A stretch of DNA of 64,000 nt, taken from positions 805,540-869,539 of the forward strand of contig CP053449.1 of assembly GCA_013285465.1 (NCBI GenBank), in the 5' to 3' direction. The position numbers were made by a program, and so were the translations under genes. A model generated the notes under the pieces. That model worked only from the letters and a program-made list of their open reading frames with translations, was not told the origin of the DNA and made no database searches. Position 1 is the stretch's first letter, and each line of letters opens with the position of its first letter. Positions 57,109-64,000 of the stretch are shown here, piece after piece. The stretch comes from Pseudomonadota bacterium. Its GTDB lineage: Bacteria; Pseudomonadota; Alphaproteobacteria; Micavibrionales; CSBR16-224.

Positions 57109-58452
57109 TTAAATCGGCGATGCAAAGAAACCGAAAAATGCCCACATCGCCAGACTGCACACAATCAGCGTAACAAGCATGACGGGCGTTCCCTTACGGA
57201 GCCAGAGGCCGGGCGTGATCCGCAGGCTGGGGTCATCTTCACGCAGGGCGAGGCGCTCCGTCAATGTAACGATAAACACATTTGCCGTTGATCCCAGATG
57301 TGATCCGTTTCCGCCCATGCCGACACCGATGGCGAGTGACCACCATAGCGGCGTGACGTCAATGCCATTCGTACTCATCCCCAGAATGATCGGGATCATG
57401 GCGGCGGTGAAGGGAATATTATCAATCATTGCCGAAATAACGGCAGATCCCCACATCAGTACCAAACAGGCCGTTAGCATATCATGTTCGACCAGCGGCT
57501 GCACAAAATGCCCGATCCATCCCAGAAAATGACTGTGTTCAACACCGCCGATGATCACAAAAAGTGATACAAAGAACAGCAGTAGCGATAATTCCGTTTC
57601 TGCCAGATATTTATCGGGCGATCCTTTATACGTGACCAGCATCATCACGGTCAGTCCCAGAACCGCCACAACCCATGCCTCCCAATGCAACGAGCTGTGC
57701 AGAATAAACAACACCACCATAACGGTCAAAACAGCCAGCGATGCATACCATGTCCGTTTATCTTGCAGGACATGTTCGGCGGTCATATGCAACGCGTTTT
57801 TCGGTTTTTCCGCCAGATTCTTTCTAAACAGGAAACGCAGTGCAAAAAGCGTGGCGAGCCATGAGGCACAGACGATTCCACCCATGCGCAGGAAGAAGGT
57901 GTTAAAATCAATTTCTGCGGCAGAACCGATCATCAGATTGGGAGGGTCACCGACCAGCGTGGCGACTCCGCCCGTATCAGACAGCAGCGCAATCGCCAGC
58001 AGATAGGGGATCGGATTGACGGCGAGCGCATGACAGATCAGAACAATCAGCGGGCCAAAAATAATGACAGTGGTCACATTGTCCAGCAGCAGGGAAATAA
58101 CTGTTACGGCTGTGCCCAGCAAGATCATTAGAAAAAACAGATTACCCTTGCAGATTTTGGCAATCCAATAAGCCAGCGCCTGAAAACCGCCTGTTGGGAT
58201 CATGATGGAGACAATGGTCATCATGGCACCCAGCAAAATCACGACATTCCAGTCAATCGCTTCCAGCCCCAATTCAGGGTTATAAAAACCGAAATACTGC
58301 CCTGTCAGCACCATGACGGCGGCACCCAGCATCGCTACTTTTGTCCGGTGGATATGATGCAGCCCTTCCGTAAAGATGGCGGCGAATGTCACGGCTAGAA
58401 TAACGGCGGATGCCAGCATCGGCGTGTTGAAAATAAGATCTGTGTTCGGCAT
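57109..58452 (-). CDS. ArsB/NhaD-family membrane permease (SLC13-like)
   Basis: This 447-residue protein has about 12 membrane helices and the ion-transporter motifs LLDNVTTVIIFGPL, ALLSDTGGVATLVGDPPNLM and MIDNIPFTAAMIPIIL. The two DN-containing re-entrant regions are shared by NhaD antiporters, ArsB and the P-protein group. Arsenite, Na+/H+ or organic-anion transport cannot be told apart from this sequence. It follows the CBS gene on the minus strand by 67 bases, and the pair may be co-regulated. Confidence 0.85.
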   Translation of the reverse strand: MPNTDLIFNTPMLASAVILAVTFAAIFTEGLHHIHRTKVAMLGAAVMVLTGQYFGFYNPELGLEAIDWNVVILLGAMMTIVSIMIPTGGFQALAYWIAKICKGNLFFLMILLGTAVTVISLLLDNVTTVIIFGPLIVLICHALAVNPIPYLLAIALLSDTGGVATLVGDPPNLMIGSAAEIDFNTFFLRMGGIVCASWLATLFALRFLFRKNLAEKPKNALHMTAEHVLQDKRTWYASLAVLTVMVVLFILHSSLHWEAWVVAVLGLTVMMLVTYKGSPDKYLAETELSLLLFFVSLFVIIGGVEHSHFLGWIGHFVQPLVEHDMLTACLVLMWGSAVISAMIDNIPFTAAMIPIILGMSTNGIDVTPLWWSLAIGVGMGGNGSHLGSTANVFIVTLTERLALREDDPSLRITPGLWLRKGTPVMLVTLIVCSLAMWAFFGFFASPI

Positions 58453-58519
58453 GACGGTGTCTTCCTTCGTGTTTTTGTTTTTTTAGGAGCCGTGCGCGTC
58501 TTGATACGCTTTTTTGTAT

Positions 58520-59032
58520 TTACTCCGGAACCTCTTCGCCCTTGTCGAGCAATTCGGAAATTTTGTAAAGCGCCGCGAGGGCGGTTTGCGAGGAAATAAG
58601 GCCCGATAGTTCTTTATTGTCATCTTTTACAACCGGCAGCGGGCTGCCATATTTGACCAGCAAACGGATGCCTTCACTTAAAGGGGTTTCAGGATGAACC
58701 ATATGAATGTTTTTAATCATGACATCGGCCAGTTTTTTGGGTAATTCGTGGCTCAGGCGTTTGGCGACCCATGGAGATGTGTCGGAAAAGTAATCAAGGC
58801 TGATCTCCATGTTTTTCATACGTCCGAGTTTTTCATCATCTCCGGCGGGCGGAACAGGAAGAATATTTTCCATCAGATGGGTAAAGTTAAACAAGCCAAC
58901 GACACGGTTCTGTTCATCAACAACAGGAACGGCACGAATCTGATTTTTGTAAAAGATGGCCAGTACCTCTGCGACCGTCTGGTCAGGTCGGGCTGTAATG
59001 ACATCGGTTATCATGGCATCTTGGCAGGGCAT
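58520..59032 (-). CDS. Tandem CBS-domain protein
   Basis: The 170 residues hold two CBS domains: one starting at MITDVITARPDQTVAEVLAI with the GLFNFTHLM ending, and one from ADVMIKNIHMVHPETPLSEG with VVKDDNKELSGLIS. Such proteins bind adenosyl nucleotides and regulate partners, often transporters. It lies upstream of the ArsB/NhaD-type permease in the same direction, so it may regulate that permease; this is inferred from position. Confidence 0.9.
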   Translation of the reverse strand: MPCQDAMITDVITARPDQTVAEVLAIFYKNQIRAVPVVDEQNRVVGLFNFTHLMENILPVPPAGDDEKLGRMKNMEISLDYFSDTSPWVAKRLSHELPKKLADVMIKNIHMVHPETPLSEGIRLLVKYGSPLPVVKDDNKELSGLISSQTALAALYKISELLDKGEEVPE

Positions 59033-59188
59033 GCGCGTCTCCTTAATTTTTGTTATGTCTGCGGGTGCAAGCTCTATTGGCCGATCCGTTTTCTCTTAAA
59101 ATAGATACTGTGCAAAGGCAACATAGCACATTGTCACAGGATTATAGAATAGCTCTTTGTATCGTAATATATGCCGTCAAAAGCGGCG

Positions 59189-60184
59189 TTACGGTGCAAT
59201 TTGCAGCACAACCGGCAAATGATCCGATCCTATTTCCGCCCCCGTTTTTATGCCGCCGGAAAAACCTTCAAATCCTTTTATCAAGGCATGGTCGATCTGT
59301 AAACGCAGCGGTGCAGGAAAAGCCGTCGGCCAGGTATTCTGCAATCCGCTACCGATGCTGCGCAGACCGCTTTTCCCGAGAAATTTTTGAAAATTCCGTG
59401 ACCAGACCGTATCATTCAAATCGCCCATGACGATGATATCTTTGTCGGCTGTTGCGGCGATTTCTGCGGCGATCTGCTGCATCAGCTCATCACGGCAGGT
59501 GGCATATTCCTCTGCAACGGGCGGGGTTGTGTGAATGCCATAGAAGACCAGCGGGCGGTTATGCACATTCAGCGGCGTGTCTTTGAATTCCACCTTGATA
59601 TAAGGCACGGTCAGAGCCGGATAACGCGGCGATGTGAAATTTTCAACGCCGCCGTTAAAAGCATATTTGCTGTAAAATAATATGCCGAAATTATCGGCAC
59701 GCGCTTCCGAGATGGTGTAAGGAAAACGCTCTTTTAAATAGGCGGTTTCCCGTACCCAGTCTGCCGTTGTTTCCAGCATCAGAAAAAGATCGGCATCAAA
59801 ACGCTGCAGCAGTGCATCGGCAAAACGGTAATGCCGGTTGATCGACAGAATATTGGCGGAAACAACGGTAAAAACAGGCGGCGCTTGCAGCGCGGGGCGG
59901 GACATATGCGGCACAAGAACCGCGGCAATGATGAGCGTGTTGACCAGAAGGACGGCAAGGTTCAGCCAGATTGTTTTTCTCATTTTTAAAAACAGTGCCG
60001 CCGCCGCCAGCAAAAAGGCGCAGGGAATATAATAAGGTCTGAAATGGGAAAACAGGTCGAAAAACCAGTACAAACCGCCAAGGAAACCGCTGATTGTGCA
60101 GGCGGCAAGCCCGACGGACGCAATGCTGCAGGCATCTGTGGCAAGTTTGAAAAAGGCGGGTTTTGCAGCGCTTGTTGCTGTCAT
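59189..60184 (-). CDS. Membrane-anchored endonuclease/exonuclease/phosphatase family protein
   Basis: Three hydrophobic helices (about residues 20-95) precede an EEP-fold catalytic domain with FTVVSANILSINRHYRFA, FLMLETTADWVRE, HTTPPVAEE, IVMGDLNDTVWSRNF and the terminal GSDHLPV motif. The EEP fold binds Mg2+ and cleaves phosphodiesters or inositol/sphingolipid phosphates, so a periplasmic phosphodiesterase is likely. Topology would place the catalytic part on the outer face. The target is unknown. Confidence 0.87.
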   Translation of the reverse strand: MTATSAAKPAFFKLATDACSIASVGLAACTISGFLGGLYWFFDLFSHFRPYYIPCAFLLAAAALFLKMRKTIWLNLAVLLVNTLIIAAVLVPHMSRPALQAPPVFTVVSANILSINRHYRFADALLQRFDADLFLMLETTADWVRETAYLKERFPYTISEARADNFGILFYSKYAFNGGVENFTSPRYPALTVPYIKVEFKDTPLNVHNRPLVFYGIHTTPPVAEEYATCRDELMQQIAAEIAATADKDIIVMGDLNDTVWSRNFQKFLGKSGLRSIGSGLQNTWPTAFPAPLRLQIDHALIKGFEGFSGGIKTGAEIGSDHLPVVLQIAP

Positions 60185-60313
60185 AGCATGTCCTTGGATG
60201 TTCTACGCGCGGCCATTGTTACGCAGAGCGGTAAAATATGTCAATATGGATTTGCGCTGGCATAATTTGAAAACGGCGCTTATAGTTTTGTAAAACAACA
60301 AGAATGAGACACA

Positions 60314-60877
60314 ATGACATCAATCTCCTCCCCCGTGGATTTTCTGACAAAAACCGAATGGATTGTGATTACCGGTGCGCCGTCATCGGGGAAAACTTCT
60401 GTTTTGATGGAACTGGCTGAACGCGGCTACCACGTTGAACATGAGGTCGCGCGCAACTATATTACCGATCTTTTGACCAAGGGAAAAAAGCTGGAAGATA
60501 TCCGCGGTGATGAAGGTGTCCTGCAGCGCGATATTCTGAATTTGAAAATCGGACGCGAGAAAATCCTGCACCCGCATGACCGTATTTTCATTGACCGCGG
60601 CGTGCCGGACAGTATTTCCTATTACCGCATTGCCGGGCTTGACCCGGTGGAGGCGCGGCGTGAATGCGGCCACTTCTCCTATAAGGCGGTGTTTATTTTT
60701 GACCGTCTGCCGCTGGTACGGGACGGTGTACGTTCCGAAACCGAAGAAGTTGCCGTGCAGCTTGATAGCATGCTCGAGGCGGATTACACCGCATTGGGCT
60801 ATCACCCCGTGCGTGTGCCGGTGCTGTCAATCGCGGATCGTACGGATTTTATCCTGCAGCATCTGGGGCTGCTCTGA
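60314..60877 (+). CDS. AAA_28-type P-loop ATPase/kinase-like protein
   Basis: The 187-residue protein has Walker A GAPSSGKTS (about residues 21-29), a second block with FIDRGVPDSISYYR and HFSYKAVFIFDRLPLVRDG, which are characteristic of the AAA_28 predicted ATPase family that resembles nucleotide or deoxynucleoside kinases. The DRG block can provide catalytic and base residues. Substrate is unknown. It stands alone between the divergent EEP gene and the next small gene. Confidence 0.87.
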   Translation: MTSISSPVDFLTKTEWIVITGAPSSGKTSVLMELAERGYHVEHEVARNYITDLLTKGKKLEDIRGDEGVLQRDILNLKIGREKILHPHDRIFIDRGVPDSISYYRIAGLDPVEARRECGHFSYKAVFIFDRLPLVRDGVRSETEEVAVQLDSMLEADYTALGYHPVRVPVLSIADRTDFILQHLGLL

Positions 60878-60886
60878 CCCAAATTA

Positions 60887-60916
60887 TTGACATAAGATAT
60901 CGGTCTGTATTATAGT
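60887..60916 (+). promoter_or_regulatory. Sigma-70-like promoter before the 60951 gene
   Basis: TTGACA, an 18-base spacer and TATAGT, placed 34 bases before the start and just after the preceding gene ends. Confidence 0.65.
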
Positions 60917-60950
60917 GGTGCTCTTCAAATTGAACCGCGAAAGATGATGC

Positions 60951-61508
60951 ATGACCGGATTTGCCGCGATCAAAAAAGCGATTATCGACAGCCTGTCCTA
61001 TGATTTGCTTGAGCCGAAATACCGTGCAACGCTTGCGCCGGATGATCCGCCGGAAACCGGACATTGCGCCGTGGCCTCCGAGGCTTTCTATCACATGGCA
61101 GGCGGGCGTGAAGCGGGATATATGCCCGTGGTTTGCGGCTATGCGGTGCTGCCGTCGGGAGAAATGGTCTTTGATAAAAAAGCCAGACAGCAGGCGGAAC
61201 AAAACGGCGCCCGCCGCGAAACCCATTGGTGGATACGCGGCCCGCAAAAAGATCAACGCGGCAAAGGCACGATTTTCGATGTGACAGTCAAGCAATATGC
61301 GCAGCCATTCCCTTACGAAAACGGGCATAATACCGGCTTTATGCAGCCGCAGCAGAAACCCTCGCGCCGGGCGCAAATCATCATCGACCGTGTCACGGAA
61401 AAACTGGGCGCGGAAAAACTGGCGGCATTCCGCCGCGCGAATATTGAGAAATTCCGTAAAGCAGGCGGGGCGCTGCCGCAGCCGCGCCGTAAAAAGCCGC
61501 AGCCATGA
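60951..61508 (+). CDS. Hypothetical protein, possibly YunG-like
   Basis: This 185-residue protein is not assigned to a firm family. The motif ETGHCAVASEAFYHMAGG (Cys near position 39), the later RRETHWWIRG and FDVTVKQYAQPFPY are placed like the Cys-His-Asp residues of YunG-like proteins, which have a papain-type fold. The C-terminus is basic. It has its own promoter and converges on the MFS gene. Confidence 0.7.
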   Translation: MTGFAAIKKAIIDSLSYDLLEPKYRATLAPDDPPETGHCAVASEAFYHMAGGREAGYMPVVCGYAVLPSGEMVFDKKARQQAEQNGARRETHWWIRGPQKDQRGKGTIFDVTVKQYAQPFPYENGHNTGFMQPQQKPSRRAQIIIDRVTEKLGAEKLAAFRRANIEKFRKAGGALPQPRRKKPQP

Positions 61509-61509
61509 T

Positions 61510-62808
61510 TTATGTCGCCGCCGGTGCGGCACTCATATAGGTTTTACGGTGATTATTTGCCGCAAAGACCAGCAAGGCAATCGCCACAACCAGATAAACG
61601 GCAAAGCCGCCCGCAATGGCGGCAACGGAAATGCCGTGGTCAATCATAATGCCCATGGCCGGCGGCGTCAGGGAGGTAATGAACACCATAATCGCCATGA
61701 TCCCTGCACGGATCGCACCCAGATGTTTTGTGCCGTACAGGTCAGGCCATAACACGCCGTAAACGCCGACCGTGCCGCCATTGGACAAACCGTGCAGCAA
61801 CATAAAGACCAGCGCGGTAATAGGCGGGGTAAAGGAGAAGAGGGCGATCATCCCCAGCACCATCGGCATCAGGTAAAAGGGCAGGATTTTAAAAAATCCG
61901 AAACGGTCGACAAGCGACCCCGAAACAATCGAGCCGACAACGCCCGCAACGGCAAAAGCGCTAAAGGTCAGCGCGAACCATGCCGCACTCCAGCCTTTTT
62001 CTGCAACCAGTACGGCCTGATGAAAAAAGATTCCCGTGGAAATCAGGGCGGGGGCGGTAATGGCGGGCAGCAACAGATAAAACCGCCAATCCGACAAAAC
62101 CTGTTTCCGCGTCCAGTGCTTCACACGGCGTTTTTTCGGCGCATCGGGGCTTGCCGCTTCCGCTTCGTCTTCCGCCAGCGCGGCAGCCTCTTCGGCGGCA
62201 AGGCGGATTGTATAGGCATCATGCCGTTCCTTATGATTGCGCAACAGCCAAAGCAGCCAGGGCAGCACGGCCAGCAAAACAAAAATACCGATACCGGTCC
62301 AGCTTTGCCGCCAGCCGAATTCGGTAATCAGAATAACGGCAGGAACAGGCATTAAAACTTCACTGAGCTGATGCCCCGTTGCGGAAATGCCGGAGGCCTT
62401 GCCGCGGTGGTCGGGCAGATAACGCGCCATGCTGGTCATGGTCGTGTGTCCCATCAAGCCCTGTCCCGTCATGCGCAGCATATAGATCGCCAGCGTCAAA
62501 CCAAACAATGTTGCGGCGGCGCTCATCAAAAAACAGGCGGCCACCATGCCCAGACAAATCAGACTGGCATAAAGCCGCAGATCAACATGGTCGATCATTT
62601 TTCCCAGCCAGATAATCGACACGGCGGAGGCAAAAGTCCCCACGGAATACAACGTCCCGAAACCGCCATGTGACAAGCCGAATTCATCCCTGATTTCCGC
62701 GCCGAAGATTGAAATAAAGAATGTCTGTCCAAAGCCGGACAGGCATGTAAAAGACAGGCCGAAAATCAGCAGGCGCCATTCGGCGCGCAGCAGACGAAAA
62801 TATGACAT
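61510..62808 (-). CDS. MFS transporter (oxalate/formate-antiporter-like topology)
   Basis: The 432-residue protein has 12 membrane helices with a long cytoplasmic central loop (EEAAALAEDEAEAASPDAPK, then KKRRVKHWTRKQ). First-half motifs are SLTGFGQTFFISIFG-type and GKMIDHVDLRLYA (motif A-like); the second half includes GSIVSGSLVDRFGFFKILPF. The start at 62808 (MSYFRLLR) has GGGGTGG just upstream, while the longer frame begins with no homology. Substrate unknown. Confidence 0.85.
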   Translation of the reverse strand: MSYFRLLRAEWRLLIFGLSFTCLSGFGQTFFISIFGAEIRDEFGLSHGGFGTLYSVGTFASAVSIIWLGKMIDHVDLRLYASLICLGMVAACFLMSAAATLFGLTLAIYMLRMTGQGLMGHTTMTSMARYLPDHRGKASGISATGHQLSEVLMPVPAVILITEFGWRQSWTGIGIFVLLAVLPWLLWLLRNHKERHDAYTIRLAAEEAAALAEDEAEAASPDAPKKRRVKHWTRKQVLSDWRFYLLLPAITAPALISTGIFFHQAVLVAEKGWSAAWFALTFSAFAVAGVVGSIVSGSLVDRFGFFKILPFYLMPMVLGMIALFSFTPPITALVFMLLHGLSNGGTVGVYGVLWPDLYGTKHLGAIRAGIMAIMVFITSLTPPAMGIMIDHGISVAAIAGGFAVYLVVAIALLVFAANNHRKTYMSAAPAAT

Positions 62809-62958
62809 GAGCCACCCCTTGGAAAGAAACTGCGGCATTATCCTATGATATGTGCCGCCCGCTGACAACGGCAAGATACGGCCTCCGGCAAAAAAATGTC
62901 GTGAACATTAAAAAGTGTTTTAAAACAAAATTTTAGCAAGATAAAAACGTCTTCTCAA

Positions 62959-62988
62959 TTGACAGAATCAAGCCTGCTCCTGTATAAT
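62959..62988 (+). promoter_or_regulatory. Strong sigma-70 promoter before the 63018 gene
   Basis: Consensus TTGACA and TATAAT are separated by 18 bases, 29 bases before the start codon. Confidence 0.8.
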
Positions 62989-63017
62989 ATAAGGATTAAA
63001 ACAGGATTGAGGACGGA

Positions 63018-63920
63018 ATGGCAAAAAAAACGGAAGACCCTTTCCAGGCCGGTATCGGCGGCAGAAACCCGGATGAGTTTCTGAAAGCACCGCCAAGCTA
63101 TGCCGATGCGGATGAAGGCGGTAAAAAAAGCAAAGACATTCCGCCGCAGGGTAAGAAATATCCGCGTGTCTCCATTCAGGGTGCCGGTATTCTCAGCCGT
63201 CTCAGCTATCGGCAGATGCTTGGTGTCTTGATTGCAACAGGTGTTTTGGGCTTCGGCTATGCCGTTTACAATGACCTTGATAACCGTGAAAACCCGCCCA
63301 GCGCCGATCTGACGGAGCTGACGGAACGTGCGGTGACGAAATTCTCGCCATTGATGCAGGGATACGAAAAACATGACTCGTTTTTCGAACGCTCGCCGCA
63401 TCTGGCGGAGCGGGCAGGGCACCGTTCGGTTTTTGCTACACCGGAAAGCCTGAATGACTTTTGCAGCGATGTCGAAGATTACATCAAGGATAAATATATC
63501 GGTAAGGACGGTATTGCCGATGTCACATGCAGCGCGACGGAAATTAAAATAACGACCGATGACGGCACTGTTGTGACCGCAACACCGAAAGGCACAAGCA
63601 TCAGCGGACCGGGGGCAAGTCTCAGTGCGGATTTCCGTGCCGTGGTCGATCACGCCATCCGTACACATTCCACAGCCGATGATTTTTTTGCCGAAACCGG
63701 TTTTACAACACCTTTCTATACGGGCAAGGATGGTGATACGGTCTGCAATAATATTATCAACGAGATTAATCAGCGCTTTGCCGAAGAGGTCAAATCATCG
63801 CAATGCGACCCCTATACAATGCGCTTCACTTCGGAGAGCGGTGAAACAATCACCGCCACACCCTATCGGGGTATTACCGTAAAAACGGACAGACCGCCGC
63901 CGAAAAAGCCCGGTTCTTAA
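63018..63920 (+). CDS. Membrane-anchored hypothetical protein
   Basis: A polar N-terminus of about 70 residues is followed by one hydrophobic segment (MLGVLIATGVLGFGYAVY) and a likely periplasmic domain of about 210 residues. That domain has two related halves, each with a Cys pair and a short beta hairpin (CSATEIKITTDDGTVVTATP and CDPYTMRFTSESGETITATP), so it seems to be an internal duplication. I know no family. It has its own strong promoter and ends just before a hairpin. Confidence 0.8.
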   Translation: MAKKTEDPFQAGIGGRNPDEFLKAPPSYADADEGGKKSKDIPPQGKKYPRVSIQGAGILSRLSYRQMLGVLIATGVLGFGYAVYNDLDNRENPPSADLTELTERAVTKFSPLMQGYEKHDSFFERSPHLAERAGHRSVFATPESLNDFCSDVEDYIKDKYIGKDGIADVTCSATEIKITTDDGTVVTATPKGTSISGPGASLSADFRAVVDHAIRTHSTADDFFAETGFTTPFYTGKDGDTVCNNIINEINQRFAEEVKSSQCDPYTMRFTSESGETITATPYRGITVKTDRPPPKKPGS

Positions 63921-63941
63921 AAAATAACATCCATAAAAAAA

Positions 63942-63963
63942 CGGCGGTATTTTTATACCGCCG
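63942..63963. terminator. Hairpin terminator at the window end
   Basis: CGGCGGTAT pairs perfectly with ATACCGCCG around TTTT. Seven A stand on its left, so on the minus strand it is a strong terminator; on the plus strand it is followed only by CTTTC. It would best serve a minus-strand gene entering from beyond the window as well as the gene ending at 63920. Confidence 0.75.
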
Positions 63964-64000
63964 CTTTCATATTCGGAAACCGCAAATCTTAATAGCGGTA

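Noticed and set aside
63989-64000. Possible C-terminus of a minus-strand gene (last codons Tyr-Arg-Tyr and TAA)
   Set aside because: Only four codons are visible; the A-tract beside the hairpin at 63942-63963 supports a minus-strand gene there, but this is too short to call.
1-64000. CRISPR arrays, tRNA or rRNA genes, insertion sequences
   Set aside because: Scanning showed no spaced direct-repeat arrays, no cloverleaf-like sequence in the gaps, and no transposase or paired terminal repeats. A tool scan would be needed to exclude a cryptic tRNA.

Overview
The window looks like a chromosomal segment from a free-living, flagellated, Gram-negative alphaproteobacterium. Support comes from the scpB-tatA-tatB-tatC order, the flgF-flgG-flgA-flgH order behind a sigma-54-type promoter, an NDUFS6-like zinc-finger protein, a free-standing ProXp-ala-like editing protein, and KdsA and FlgH, which imply an outer membrane with LPS. 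Base composition is moderate and even. I see no rRNA, tRNA, IS element, prophage or CRISPR array. Nearly every base is coding, and no gene-free stretch exceeds 300 bases. The species cannot be fixed from the sequence alone.

Layout. 1-1638: end of scpB, then tatABC. 1627-8937: housekeeping genes (thpR, tas-like reductase, HAD phosphatase, dnaN, PEP synthase regulator, CinA-type domain, map, radC). 8944-11764: an ECF sigma factor, a probable membrane anti-sigma protein and a CnrX/Spy-like periplasmic protein, divergent from a secreted protein built of about nine Trp/Pro repeats; a long inverted repeat lies between them. 11832-15787: two tandem sterol-desaturase-family hydroxylases, an alpha/beta hydrolase and two ankyrin proteins. 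15928-21448: an MscS channel, a 41-residue membrane protein, the flagellar rod/ring operon, and a structured non-coding stretch. 21525-26441: ProXp-ala, CnoX-like, Trm112-like and YgjP-like genes, then two pairs of unknown membrane-protein paralogs. 26453-30679: prfB with its programmed frameshift, kdsA, cysS, a zinc-finger protein and an IscU-like scaffold. 30853-43495: a charged protein, a DMT permease, a subtilisin autotransporter, and a divergent alpha-2-macroglobulin/PBP1C pair. 43502-44861: a secreted lipase-like hydrolase and a TetR regulator.

The most interesting block is 45024-56459. Eight plus-strand genes are packed with gaps of 12 bases or less, or overlap: LplT-like transporter, Aas-like acyltransferase/acyl ligase, DUF2339 membrane protein, KAS III-like condensing enzyme, haem-oxygenase-like diiron oxidase, an unknown protein, an EamA permease and a divergent ferredoxin-NADP-reductase-like protein. 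The block is driven by a promoter whose -35 lies inside a repeated palindrome next to the divergent tetR. This looks like a regulated pathway that activates, condenses, oxidises and exports an acyl-derived product; that reading is inference. The window closes with a third ankyrin protein, an ArsB/NhaD permease, CBS, EEP and AAA proteins, an MFS transporter and a membrane-anchored hypothetical protein.
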